Assembly (NCBI RefSeq): GCF_000717595.1
Contig: NZ_JNZO01000003.1
Span: forward strand, 1-64,000
Length of the DNA stretch: 64,000 bases
DNA from: Streptomyces flavochromogenes
GTDB lineage: Bacteria > Actinomycetota > Actinomycetes > Streptomycetales > Streptomycetaceae
Direction: 5' to 3'
Shown here piece after piece: positions 48,886 to 57,143 of this stretch. The translations under genes and the position numbers were made by a program. Under the pieces are notes generated by a model. It searched no databases. It worked only from the letters and a program-made list of their open reading frames with translations, and had not been told where the DNA came from. Within the stretch, counting starts at the first letter, position 1, and each line of letters starts with the position of its first letter.

Positions 48886-49604
48886 TCGGGGACGGAGGGC
48901 ACGTCGGCCGACACGGCCGGAACGAGCGCGACGAGCCGGGCCACCAGCTCCCCGAAGGGGCCGTCGGCCGGCTCGTCGGCCAGGATGCCGACCAGCATCT
49001 CCGCCATGTCCGCGTCGTACGCGGCGCTCACCGCGGCGAGCGCCCCGAAGTCGTGCACGAGCTGCAACTCCAGCTCGGCGCGCGGGACCCGGCGGCCGTC
49101 CAGCCAGATCAGCGCCGTCGACTCGGCGAGCGACACCCAGGAACGCACGACCAATTCGAGCCTGGCCGAGGGCTTCTCGACCTGGAGATGGGCGAGGATC
49201 TGCACGTACGCGGCGTGCCGCACCTCGTCGATCATCGCGTTCGTCGTGGAGGAACCCACCGCGGGCCCGCCCCGCATCAGCGCCGCGAACCCCGGCCCGT
49301 GGTCGTCGACGAAGTCGAAGAACCGGCCCATCACCCGCAACAGCCGTGCCCCCAGCGGCCCCTGCGGGGGCTCCACGAACCGGGCCGCGAGCTCGTCGGC
49401 CGCGCGCCTGAGGGCCGCCTCGTAGAGGCTCTGCTTGCCGGGGAAGTAGTGGTAGACAAGCGGCCGCGAGATCCCCGCGGCCGCGGCGATCTCGTCGATG
49501 GACACCTCGTCGGGAGAGCGGTGGCTGAAGAGTTCGAGGGCCACCCCGATCAACTGCTGCTTGCGCTCCTCGACGCCCATCCTGCGGCGTACCCCGGTCG
49601 TCAT
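48870..49604 (-). CDS. TetR family regulator
   Basis: A 244-residue regulator starting MTTGVRRRMGVEERKQQLI. The helix-turn-helix is IDEIAAAAGISRPLVYHYFP, and the C-terminal domain is long and helical (MRGGPAVGSSTTNAMIDEVR, WVSLAESTALIWLDG). It is divergent by only 37 bp from the acidic membrane-protein gene at 49642, so a shared promoter region is likely. Its target could be that gene, itself, or the reductase/diiron pair downstream; no clear operator was found. Confidence 0.93.
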   Translation of the reverse strand: MTTGVRRRMGVEERKQQLIGVALELFSHRSPDEVSIDEIAAAAGISRPLVYHYFPGKQSLYEAALRRAADELAARFVEPPQGPLGARLLRVMGRFFDFVDDHGPGFAALMRGGPAVGSSTTNAMIDEVRHAAYVQILAHLQVEKPSARLELVVRSWVSLAESTALIWLDGRRVPRAELELQLVHDFGALAAVSAAYDADMAEMLVGILADEPADGPFGELVARLVALVPAVSADVPSVPDQRLR

Positions 49605-49641
49605 ACGAACAGCCTAACGGCGTCCGATACGCTCCTGCCCC

Positions 49642-50172
49642 ATGAGCGCTTCCGACCAGGACACCCCGGCCGCCCAGGCCACCGAGGCCCCGGAGGCCCC
49701 CGAGGCCGAAGAGCCCGACACCGTACGCGAGGAGGCCTCGGCCGAGGGCCCGAAGGCGGACGCACCCGCCGAGGTCGCCCGGGCCGCGACGGACGAGCTC
49801 GACGAGGCCGACGCGGACGACGAGGTCGCTGCGGGCGAGGCGGACGACGAGCACGACGACGCCGACGAGGCGGACGAGGTGGACGAGGCGGCCGGGGACG
49901 ACGAAGCCGCCGTGGACGGCCTCACGCCCAAGCAGGCGCGGCGCATCCGCGTCGCCGTCGCCTCCGTGCTGCTCGTCGCGATGGCCGTCGTCCTGGTGAT
50001 CCGTCTCGCGAGCCGGACGTCCGTCCTGGTCGTCGGGGTGTACGGACTCGCGATGATCCTCTGCGGGATCGTGATCGAGCTCTCCCGCAACGGCCGTACG
50101 CGGCTCGGCACCTGGCTCCTGGTGGGAGGCCTCCTCGCCGCGCTGGCCCTCGACTGGCTGGTCCTGCCCTAG
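49642..50172 (+). CDS. Acidic membrane protein of unknown function
   Basis: A 176-residue protein. Residues 1-95 are extremely rich in Asp, Glu and Ala (for example DELDEADADDEVAAGEADDE) and probably disordered in the cytoplasm. Then come three hydrophobic segments: VAVASVLLVAMAVVLVIRLA, VLVVGVYGLAMILCGIVIEL and WLLVGGLLAALALDWLVLP. The C-terminus is hydrophobic to the end. DUF3017-like small membrane proteins of Streptomyces have this layout. Function unknown. Confidence 0.8.
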   Translation: MSASDQDTPAAQATEAPEAPEAEEPDTVREEASAEGPKADAPAEVARAATDELDEADADDEVAAGEADDEHDDADEADEVDEAAGDDEAAVDGLTPKQARRIRVAVASVLLVAMAVVLVIRLASRTSVLVVGVYGLAMILCGIVIELSRNGRTRLGTWLLVGGLLAALALDWLVLP

Positions 50173-50229
50173 GGGTGCCTTGCCGATCAGGCAGGGCCCG
50201 AGCGACAGGGCACTCCCTGGCATCCGCTC

Positions 50230-51297
50230 TCAGAGGTCGAGGACGAGCCGCTTCCCCGCGCAGCGCGAGACGCAGATCAGCATCGAGCCGTCCCGCTCGG
50301 CGTCGGTGAGCAGCTCGTCCCGGTGGTCGATCTCGCCCTCCAGGACCCGCTGCCGGCAGGTCCCGCAGAAGCCCTGCCGGCAGGAGTACATGAGGCCCGG
50401 TACCTCCTCGTGGACCGCCGCGAGGACCGACTGGTCCGCCGCCACCCGCACCGTGCGTCCGGAGCGGCGCAGCTCGACCTCGAACGCCGTGCCGCCGGTC
50501 GTCGCGGCGGCCGAGAAGCGCTCCATACGCGGGGCCACGCCCTCCGGCATCGCCTCCGTCACGGCGTCCATGAGCCCGTCGGGACCGCAGCAGTAGACGG
50601 GGGTCCAGGCCGGTACGTCGGCGAGGAAGCCCAGGTCGGGGCGGCCGGACTCGTCCTCGGCGACGACGGTCACCCGGCCCCCGGGGCGGCCGAGGGCCTC
50701 GATCTCCGCCAGGTACGGCATGGTGGCGCGGCTGCGCCCGCAGTACACGAGCCGCCAGTCCGCCCCGGCCGCCTCGGCGGCGCGCAGCATCGGCAGGACC
50801 GGCGTGATGCCGATGCCGCCGGCGACGAAGACGTACGCGGGGGAGTCGACGAGCGGGAAGCGGTTGCGCGGGCCCCGGATCTCGATCTCCACGCCCTCGT
50901 GGAGCTGTTCGTGGACCTCGCGCGAGCCGCCCCGGCCGCCCTGCCCGGTCTCGATCAGCCGGGTCGCGACGGTGTACGCGGTGGGGTCGGCCGGGTCGCC
51001 GCAGAGCGAGTACTGCCGGACGAGTCCGGAGGGCAGGACGAGGTCGATGTGCGCGCCGGGCTGCCAGGCGGGCAACGCGCGTCCCTCCAGGCGCAGTTCG
51101 ACGACCCCGTCGGCCGGTGCGCCGCGCGAGGTGACGAGGGCCTTGCGGGGGACCGTGCTGCCCCGGCCGTATCCGGACACCGGCTCGTCGAGGGCGGGCA
51201 TCGGCCACAGCGGGGCGGTCGTCATCCGGCTGCGGACCGCGCGGCGGACGAGCAGCGCGGCCCCGGCGACGAGGGCGACGGTGGTGAACCGGGGCAT
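50230..51297 (-). CDS. Ferredoxin reductase-type oxidoreductase with C-terminal [2Fe-2S] domain
   Basis: A 355-residue PDR/VanB-type reductase. An N-terminal hydrophobic segment (TVALVAGAALLVRRAV) may tether it to the membrane. The flavin site is RQYSLCGDP, the NAD(P)H site FVAGGIGITPVLPM and VYCCGPDGLMDAV. The C-terminal plant-type ferredoxin motif C-x4-C-x2-C...C is SCRQGFCGTCRQRVL with LICVSRC. It passes electrons from NAD(P)H to a partner enzyme. Its ATG shares one base with the stop of the upstream diiron-protein gene (TGATG), so the two are translated together and the partner is very likely that protein. Confidence 0.93.
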   Translation of the reverse strand: MPRFTTVALVAGAALLVRRAVRSRMTTAPLWPMPALDEPVSGYGRGSTVPRKALVTSRGAPADGVVELRLEGRALPAWQPGAHIDLVLPSGLVRQYSLCGDPADPTAYTVATRLIETGQGGRGGSREVHEQLHEGVEIEIRGPRNRFPLVDSPAYVFVAGGIGITPVLPMLRAAEAAGADWRLVYCGRSRATMPYLAEIEALGRPGGRVTVVAEDESGRPDLGFLADVPAWTPVYCCGPDGLMDAVTEAMPEGVAPRMERFSAAATTGGTAFEVELRRSGRTVRVAADQSVLAAVHEEVPGLMYSCRQGFCGTCRQRVLEGEIDHRDELLTDAERDGSMLICVSRCAGKRLVLDL

Positions 51298-52181
51298 CAG
51301 CGGCCTCCGTTGGCGCCGGGGGAGGAGGCCAGGTACGCCGCCGCCTGCGCGGTGTCACCCTCCTGGGAGGGGTGGTAGGCGCGGCTCAGGTAGCGGGGTA
51401 TCGAGCGCAGCATGTCCGGGGTGGAGGGCAGCACGCCCTGCCGGCCCTTGCGCACGAACTGGCCCAGGGAGGCCTTGCCGTCGAGGAGGGTGGGGTCGTT
51501 CTCCATGAAGAAGCGGACGCCCCGCTGCCAGAGGAAGACCAGCGCGGAGAACGCCAGCGCCCAGGTGCGGGCGCGACGCCGGTAGCCGCCGTCGAGGTGC
51601 ATGAACAGCTCGAAGGCGACCGAGCGGTGCTCGACCTCCTCCGCACCGTGCCAGCGCAGCAGGTCGAGCATGGTGGGGTCGGCGCCGACGCGGTCGAGCT
51701 CGTCGGCGTTGAGGACCCAGTTGCCGAGGAAGGCGGTGTAGTGCTCGATCGCGGCGATCATCGCGACCCGCTCCATCAGCCACCAGCGGCGCGGCCGCCC
51801 CGGCGGCAGGGTCCGGTCCCCGAGGAGCTTCTCGAAGAACCAGTCGACCTGCGCGGTGTACGGGGTCGGGTCGAGGCCCTGCTCCCGGAGGTGGGGCAGG
51901 ACGTCGTCATGGGCCTGGGAGTGGATGGCCTCCTGGCCGATGAAGCCGATGACGTCCGCGCGCAGCCGGTCGTCGGTGATGTACGGCAGCGCCTGCCGGT
52001 AGACGTGCACGAACCAGCGCTCGCCGGCCGGGAGCAGCAGGTGCAGCACGTTGATGGTGTGCGTGGTGAAGGGATCGCCGGGTACCCAGTGGAGCGGAGT
52101 CTCCTCCCAGTCGAAGGAGACCTTTCGGGCCTTGAGCTCGACGTGCTCCGACGCCACCGGTGCAGGCTGCGTATTAGACAT
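51297..52181 (-). CDS. Ferritin-like/diiron family protein (predicted metal-dependent hydrolase family)
   Basis: A 294-residue helical protein starting MSNTQPAPVASEHVELKARK. Databases call this group predicted metal-dependent hydrolases (COG3687). I see the pattern of a diiron carboxylate centre: Glu in LPAGERWFVHVYRQ, GQEAIHSQAHDD (E-x-x-H), a Glu in IAAIEHYTAFLGNW and AEEVEHRSVAFE (E-x-x-H). Its operon partner is a flavin/[2Fe-2S] reductase, which suggests an oxygenase, desaturase or hydroxylase rather than a hydrolase. This is inference from motif and context. The substrate is unknown; the mostly soluble helical bundle has one amphipathic C-terminal region. Confidence 0.85.
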   Translation of the reverse strand: MSNTQPAPVASEHVELKARKVSFDWEETPLHWVPGDPFTTHTINVLHLLLPAGERWFVHVYRQALPYITDDRLRADVIGFIGQEAIHSQAHDDVLPHLREQGLDPTPYTAQVDWFFEKLLGDRTLPPGRPRRWWLMERVAMIAAIEHYTAFLGNWVLNADELDRVGADPTMLDLLRWHGAEEVEHRSVAFELFMHLDGGYRRRARTWALAFSALVFLWQRGVRFFMENDPTLLDGKASLGQFVRKGRQGVLPSTPDMLRSIPRYLSRAYHPSQEGDTAQAAAYLASSPGANGGR

Positions 52182-52284
52182 GGCGTCAATGTACTGAGGG
52201 GTAGGCGGTGGCGACAGAGGTGTGCACGGTCTTTCTGACCGGTGGGGGAGCGGACGCCCGCACCTCCCCCACCCGGCTCACGCC

Positions 52285-54819
52285 TCACCTCAGAGCGCTC
52301 ACCCGGGTCCCGTCGGGCAGGGTGCCGGCGAGGTCGGCGCGGGCTCCGGCCGCGGCCTTCACGGCCAGCAGAGGACCGTCCGACCGGCCCTTCACCCCGC
52401 CGGAGGTCTCCAGGGCGGTGAAGTCCGCACTCCCGGCGGCCAGCACGTACCAGCCGCCACTGGGCGCCTGCCAGAGCACCCCGGCCAGGACCCGGGGATC
52501 GCGCACCCCGCAGGCGGGCGACCCCTCGGAACGGGCCGCGAGGGCGGCCGGCGCGGTGGCCGACGGGACCAGGAACTGGGCGAGGACCCGACTGCCCGTG
52601 CCGCGCCAGGTCTCCGCGCGGGTGCACAGCCAGGTGCCGCGCCCGGCACCCTCGGGCAGCGGCTGCCGGGCGAACCGCCAGGCGTTCACGGACCGGACGC
52701 CGTGCGCCCGTACCGCCGTCAGCTGGCACGCGGTCCGCGCCCAGGTCTCGCGCGCCTCGGAGTTCGTGGCGTCGGCGGGTGCGGCGGGCGGCCCCCAGAG
52801 CAGCCGGGCGGGCGCGAGCTCCCCGAGATCGGCGAGCATCCGGAGCCCGGAACCGTCCCGCACCTGAAGGGCGTTCCAGCGGGTGCAGCCCTCCGCGAGC
52901 GCGGGACTGGTCATCGGCTCGGTCACCCCGCCGGCGTCCCGCCCCAGCGGCCGCGCGTCCTCACGGGGCGCGAGGAGATCCCGTACAGCGGTCTCCTGCA
53001 CCCAAGGAGCCGTCAGATAACGGACGTTGCCGGCCGCACGGGACAGGACGAGCGCGGCCGAGCCGGCGGTGTCGGCCCCGTCGGTCCGCGCGAAGTCGAG
53101 CACGGCACCGGCCGCACCCCCGACGGGCTCCGCGTACCGCACGGCCCGCAGCCCGTCGTGGAGGAGCACCACCCGGGCCCCGTCGACCACCCCGGCGAAG
53201 AGCAGCTGGGGCGGCCCCATGGGCGGCCCGACCGGTGTCCCGGGCGTGGCGGAGGACTGCACGGACGCGCCGGGCCGCGCCCACACGGCGAGCGCGCGCC
53301 GCAGCAGCGCGCGGTCCCCGGTGAGCGCACCGCGCGCGGGCCACACGGAGAAGTCCTGCCGGGTGGAACCGGGCCAGACGGCCGGACCGACCCGCTTGAG
53401 GGCCCCGGGGTCGAGTGCGGCCTCGGCGGCGGGGTTACGGGCGTACGAGGGTGCAGCAGCACCGTTTCTGCCCCACCCGTCGCCGGGCAGCCCGAGCAGC
53501 GCCCCGCACACGAGCAACGCGGCGACGGCGACGATCCCGGCCCGCACGTGCTGCCGCCGCCGCAGCAGATCGGTGGGCCGCGCCTGGAGCGCACAGGGAT
53601 CGAACTCGTCGGACTCCAGCAGGGCGACACCACTGCGACGACGGCCGGGATCGAAGCCGTGCCGGACCGGGGGGAGGCCCGGGAGGCCCGCGCCGACCGC
53701 GGGGCCGCCGCCGCGCCCCGCGGGGCCGTCGCCCAGGCCTGCTCCCGCCTGTCCGGCCGAGCCGTCCGCCGCGCCGGCTTCCCTGCGTCCGGCGGTCCGT
53801 CCGGCCGCGTCTCCGGCCGCTTCCCCGCGCGCGCCGGAGACTCCGTGGCCGCTCTCGCGGCCGGGCCCGGGCCCGCTGTCCGTACCGCCGCCCCGGGGGC
53901 CCGGTCCTGCCGTTCCGCCCGTGTCCGTGGGCCCGTCGGGCCCCGGCCCGTCGCCGCGCGCGCCTCCGGCCCCGCCCCGGCCGGGCTGTTCGCCCACTCG
54001 GTCGCTGCGGCCGTACGGGCCCGTACCCGCGGCGCCGGTCCGGTCCGCGGGCCCGGCGTCGCCGACGGAACGGGTGCCGGCCGGGCCGGCAGGTCCCGCG
54101 CCCGGCCCGAAGCCCTCGCGGCCGCCGGTCCCGCCCCGGCCGGGTCCCGCCTGCTCGCCGACCCTGCCCGCCGATCCGGCCCGACCCGCGGAGTCGGCCC
54201 CGCCCCCCGCCGGGGGGCGGGGCCCGTCCGGCCCGTGACTCGGGGCCTCCGGCCCGTCCTCCAGCGCGTCCGCCTCCGCCAGCGCGGACACCGGGTCCTC
54301 CACCCCCGCCGACGCCAGCACCCGCAGGACCTCCGCGTCGCCCTGGCGTTCCAGGCCCCGCAGGACGTACGCCGCACGGCCCGGGCCGGAGAGCCGGGAC
54401 AGCCGCTGGTCCAGGGCGAGTTCGTCCGCGCCCCCGACCCGGGGGAACAGCCGCAGCCCCCACACGTGCGGCAGCAGCGGCGGGAACTGCGCCCGGCGCG
54501 GCAGCGCGAGGCGCCGCAACGGCAGCCCCGCGACGAGTGCCTGCCGCAGCACCTCACCCCGTACGTACGCGTAACCGGGATCGACCGCGTCCTCCGCGAG
54601 CCGCGGCTCCGGCACCGCCGGACCCGCGACCCGGCGGCGCGGCAGCGAACGCTGGACGAGCGCGTGCGCGGTCAGCACCCGGCGGTTGCGGCCGAGCGAC
54701 GGCGGCAGCACCAGGTAGGCGATGCGGACGAGACGCGGATAGCGCTCGACGAGCGCGGCCTCGGCCTGCTCGACGTCGACGGGGCCCACGGGCGAGGGAA
54801 CGAGATCCTTGGTGCTCAC
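52285..54819 (-). CDS. Sigma-like N-terminal domain fused to long Gly-rich linker, membrane helix and extracytoplasmic domain
   Basis: An 844-residue protein. Residues 1-~200 resemble a degenerate ECF sigma factor: ALVERYPRLVRIAYLVLPPS (region 2-like) and LSGPGRAAYVLRGLERQGDA (region 4-like), without clear promoter-contact residues. Then ~220 residues of Gly/Pro/Arg/Ala low complexity follow, a likely disordered linker. A transmembrane helix VRAGIVAVAALLVCGALLGL (after residue ~420) leads to an extracytoplasmic domain rich in Trp and Arg (for example GSTRQDFSVWPARGALTGD and GCTRWNALQVRDGSGLRML). I do not recognise the outer domain. The layout suggests a membrane-tied sensor with a relic sigma module. 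The large linker is also why long ORFs appear on the opposite strand. It is monocistronic between the diiron gene and the PTP gene. Confidence 0.75.
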   Translation of the reverse strand: MSTKDLVPSPVGPVDVEQAEAALVERYPRLVRIAYLVLPPSLGRNRRVLTAHALVQRSLPRRRVAGPAVPEPRLAEDAVDPGYAYVRGEVLRQALVAGLPLRRLALPRRAQFPPLLPHVWGLRLFPRVGGADELALDQRLSRLSGPGRAAYVLRGLERQGDAEVLRVLASAGVEDPVSALAEADALEDGPEAPSHGPDGPRPPAGGGADSAGRAGSAGRVGEQAGPGRGGTGGREGFGPGAGPAGPAGTRSVGDAGPADRTGAAGTGPYGRSDRVGEQPGRGGAGGARGDGPGPDGPTDTGGTAGPGPRGGGTDSGPGPGRESGHGVSGARGEAAGDAAGRTAGRREAGAADGSAGQAGAGLGDGPAGRGGGPAVGAGLPGLPPVRHGFDPGRRRSGVALLESDEFDPCALQARPTDLLRRRQHVRAGIVAVAALLVCGALLGLPGDGWGRNGAAAPSYARNPAAEAALDPGALKRVGPAVWPGSTRQDFSVWPARGALTGDRALLRRALAVWARPGASVQSSATPGTPVGPPMGPPQLLFAGVVDGARVVLLHDGLRAVRYAEPVGGAAGAVLDFARTDGADTAGSAALVLSRAAGNVRYLTAPWVQETAVRDLLAPREDARPLGRDAGGVTEPMTSPALAEGCTRWNALQVRDGSGLRMLADLGELAPARLLWGPPAAPADATNSEARETWARTACQLTAVRAHGVRSVNAWRFARQPLPEGAGRGTWLCTRAETWRGTGSRVLAQFLVPSATAPAALAARSEGSPACGVRDPRVLAGVLWQAPSGGWYVLAAGSADFTALETSGGVKGRSDGPLLAVKAAAGARADLAGTLPDGTRVSALR

Positions 54820-54898
54820 ATTCAGCAGAACGAGCGATTCTTCCGATGGTCACCCCGGCGGTCCGGAAGGAGGCACCGCGCCCGACTCCCCGTCCGGC

Positions 54899-54940
54899 GG
54901 GAGGGCCGCCCTCCCCGTCCGGCGCGGAGGGCGGCCTCCC
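54899..54940 (-). terminator. Hairpin terminator downstream of the phosphatase gene
   Basis: 54899-54914 pairs with 54926-54940 (right arm GGAGGGCGGCCTCCC) with one bulged base and an 11-nt loop. It lies just after the stop of the minus-strand phosphatase gene and before the next minus-strand start at 54819. Confidence 0.7.
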
Positions 54941-54947
54941 CGCCGGC

Positions 54948-55748
54948 TCACCCCGCGCGGACCGTCAGCCGCTCACGGATCCGCTCCGTCACCTCGTCCG
55001 GGACCCCGAGGCCCTCCCGTACGTACCGCTCCATCGACCCGTGCCGGACCGCCACTTCGTCGAGCGCCGCGTCCAGGTACCGCGGCAGGACCCCGATCAG
55101 ATCGAGCGCGAGATCGGGGTCGCCGCCCTGGGCCGTGAACCCCTCGATCATCGGAGCGAAGGCCTGCCGAACGGCCGTGTTGACCGACAGGTACTCCTCC
55201 CGCACGGTCTCCTCGTCCGCGCCGAGCAGCGACAGGACGACCGTCGCCGCCCACCCCGTCCGGTCCTTGCCCGCCGAACAGTGGAAGAGCAGCGGACCGG
55301 CGTCCGGAGCGCCCAGCTCGGTGAGGAGGGTGCCGTATGCGGCGCGGGCGGACTCGCCGGAGACGAAGGTCCGGTACGTCCGGGCGAAGGCCGCCCGGAC
55401 CTGGCCCCCGCCGAGGAGCTCCTCGGCGAGCGCCGGGTCGGTGAGCAGCGCCTTGAGGCGGGCGGCGGGCGGCAGCCCGCTGGTGGCCAGACGGTCGGCG
55501 AGCACGTCCGCGACGAGGCGCCGGGCGCCGGCGGGAAGCCGGTCGGGCCGGTCGGCGCGCTCGGTCGCCGTACGGAGGTCGACGACCGTACGGATGCCCA
55601 GCGCGGCCACGGTCGGCTCGGCCGGGTCGAGCCGGTCGAGGTGGGCGGAACGCAGGACGAGGCCCGGACGGACGGCCTGCCCGCCGGCGAGCGGCAGACC
55701 GCCCAGGTCACGGAGGTTGGCGACGGAGGCGGCGGGGATGGCGGGCAT
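54948..55748 (-). CDS. Tyrosine-protein phosphatase (dual-specificity-like)
   Basis: A 266-residue cytoplasmic enzyme starting MPAIPAASVANLRDLGGLPL. The active-site loop is LLFHCSAGKDRTGWAA (H-C-x5-R-T, catalytic Cys and Arg). The early NLRDLGG and VLRSAHLDRL segments are typical of the PTP family called PtpB/MptpB-like or lipid-PTP in actinobacteria, which acts on phosphotyrosine or phosphoinositides. An extended upstream frame is not supported. It is transcribed after the NAD-dependent epimerase gene, separated by 219 bp that hold a 26-bp direct repeat. Confidence 0.9.
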   Translation of the reverse strand: MPAIPAASVANLRDLGGLPLAGGQAVRPGLVLRSAHLDRLDPAEPTVAALGIRTVVDLRTATERADRPDRLPAGARRLVADVLADRLATSGLPPAARLKALLTDPALAEELLGGGQVRAAFARTYRTFVSGESARAAYGTLLTELGAPDAGPLLFHCSAGKDRTGWAATVVLSLLGADEETVREEYLSVNTAVRQAFAPMIEGFTAQGGDPDLALDLIGVLPRYLDAALDEVAVRHGSMERYVREGLGVPDEVTERIRERLTVRAG

Positions 55749-55890
55749 GACGTCGACTCCTCCGGTACGTACGCGTTCGTGTCGACCGTAGTGGATCAAC
55801 CCGATACGGGCAGTTCCAGACTTTTCGGACGGGTGTTCCGCCCCCGTGCCGACCCACCGCCCCGGCTCCCGCCCGGACCCGCCGCCCCGG

Positions 55891-55955
55891 CCCTCCACCC
55901 CGGTCCCCGGCCCGGACCCTCCACCCCGGTCCCCGGCCCGGACCCTCCACCCCGT
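55891..55955. repeat. 26-bp direct repeat in intergenic region
   Basis: Two exact copies of a 26-bp unit (55891-55916 and 55917-55942, each starting CCCTCCACCCCGGTCCCCGG) and a partial third lie between the minus-strand epimerase and phosphatase genes. Slippage product; no function assigned. Confidence 0.85.
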
Positions 55956-55967
55956 CCCCCTCCCGCC

Positions 55968-56969
55968 TCACCCCTTCGCGAGCGCCGCCAGCACCTCCGC
56001 CTCGCGCTCGGGGGAGAGACCGACCTGCGGCCGGTCCGGGCGCTGGGGCGCCGTGCCCCCGACCGATTCCAGCCACGCCCACGTGTCCGCGACCGTCTCC
56101 GCCGCCGACCGGCAGCGCAGCCCCGCAGCGAGGGCGCGGGAGACATCGGCGCAGTGCATCGCGTCGTACATCTCGCCCGGCGGCAGCCACACGGGCAGCT
56201 CCGACCACGGCGCCGCCCCGGCCTCGACCAGCGCCTCCGGCTCGGTCCAGCGGAGTTCGGCGTCGGAGCCGGTGGCCCGCACGCACGCGTCGAGCAGATC
56301 GCCCATGGTCACGTGCCCGGGCGGTGAGACGAGGTTGTACGGCCCCGAGAGCCCCGCGGCCACCGCGTCGAGCGTCCACTCGGCGAGGTCCCGGACGTCG
56401 ACGTACTGGACCGAGAGCGAGGCGGGCCCGGGGGCGAGGATCGGGCCGCCGCGCGCGATCCGGCCCAGCCACCAGGGCAGTCGGCCCACGTTCTCGTACG
56501 GGCCGAGGATGAGGCCCGCGCGGACGAGCAGCGTCCGGTCCGCGCCGAACGCGGCGGTGGCGGCGAGCTCGCCACCCCGCTTGGCCTCGGCGTACGGCAC
56601 GTCCCCGTCGTCGGCCGAACCCTCCACCAGCGGGCCGTCCTCGTCCAGCCCGGCCGCCGCGGGCCACGCGTACACCGAACGGCTCGACACATACGCGTAC
56701 CGCCCGACCCGGTCGGCGAGCAGCCGTGCCACGTCCCGCACCGCGGACGGCGCGGCCGACCAGGTGTCCACGACGGCGTCCCAGGAGCCCGTGGCGAGCG
56801 CGGCGAGACCGTCGGGGCCGGTCGTGCGGTCGCCGATGAGCGAGGTGACCCCCGCCGGTGCCGCATGCCGGCCGCGGTGGAAGACGGTCACCTCCCAGCC
56901 CCTGGCGAGCGCCGCCTCGACGACCGCGCGGCCGACGAATTCCGTACCTCCGAGCATCAACAGTTTCAT
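55968..56969 (-). CDS. NAD-dependent epimerase/dehydratase (extended SDR)
   Basis: A 333-residue extended short-chain dehydrogenase/reductase starting MKLLMLGGTEFVGRAVVEAA. The nucleotide-binding Rossmann motif is GGTEFVG (a variant of G-x-x-G-x-x-G), and the catalytic Tyr and Lys appear in PYAEAKRGGE (Y-x3-K), with the Ser of YVSSRSVYAWP. The C-terminal part (SVQYVDVRDLAEWTLDAV) binds the substrate. This family reduces or epimerises nucleotide sugars or modifies isoflavone-like ketones, so a substrate cannot be assigned. A longer start 24 bp upstream is less likely. It is preceded by a promoter region that also contains three 20-bp repeats. Confidence 0.88.
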   Translation of the reverse strand: MKLLMLGGTEFVGRAVVEAALARGWEVTVFHRGRHAAPAGVTSLIGDRTTGPDGLAALATGSWDAVVDTWSAAPSAVRDVARLLADRVGRYAYVSSRSVYAWPAAAGLDEDGPLVEGSADDGDVPYAEAKRGGELAATAAFGADRTLLVRAGLILGPYENVGRLPWWLGRIARGGPILAPGPASLSVQYVDVRDLAEWTLDAVAAGLSGPYNLVSPPGHVTMGDLLDACVRATGSDAELRWTEPEALVEAGAAPWSELPVWLPPGEMYDAMHCADVSRALAAGLRCRSAAETVADTWAWLESVGGTAPQRPDRPQVGLSPEREAEVLAALAKG

Positions 56970-57036
56970 GATCAGAGCGTGCCGGGGCGGCACGGCACGG
57001 GACCAGGGCTTTCGCTGCCGGAGGATTCCGCCGAGG

Positions 57037-57096
57037 GAGGAAGGTCATCGGTCCGAGAGGAAGGTCATCGGTCCGGGAGGAACGTCATCGGTTGGG
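57037..57096 (+). repeat. Three 20-bp tandem repeats upstream of 57144
   Basis: Three consecutive 20-bp units, the first GAGGAAGGTCATCGGTCCGA and the second differing at one base, the third at four, end 48 bp before the ATG of the His/Met-rich gene and 68 bp after the start of the divergent epimerase gene. The regular spacing of about two helical turns could allow a regulator to bind side by side. Confidence 0.8.
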
Positions 57097-57143
57097 GAGG
57101 GGGGTCTCGTACGCCGAGGTGCGGGGTGGCACCATGACGGGCG

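Noticed and set aside
52222..55791. A 1189-codon plus-strand frame opposite the sigma-like and phosphatase genes.
   Set aside because: It crosses two clear minus-strand genes and reads as Pro/Arg/Gly repeats. Codon bias supports the minus strand.
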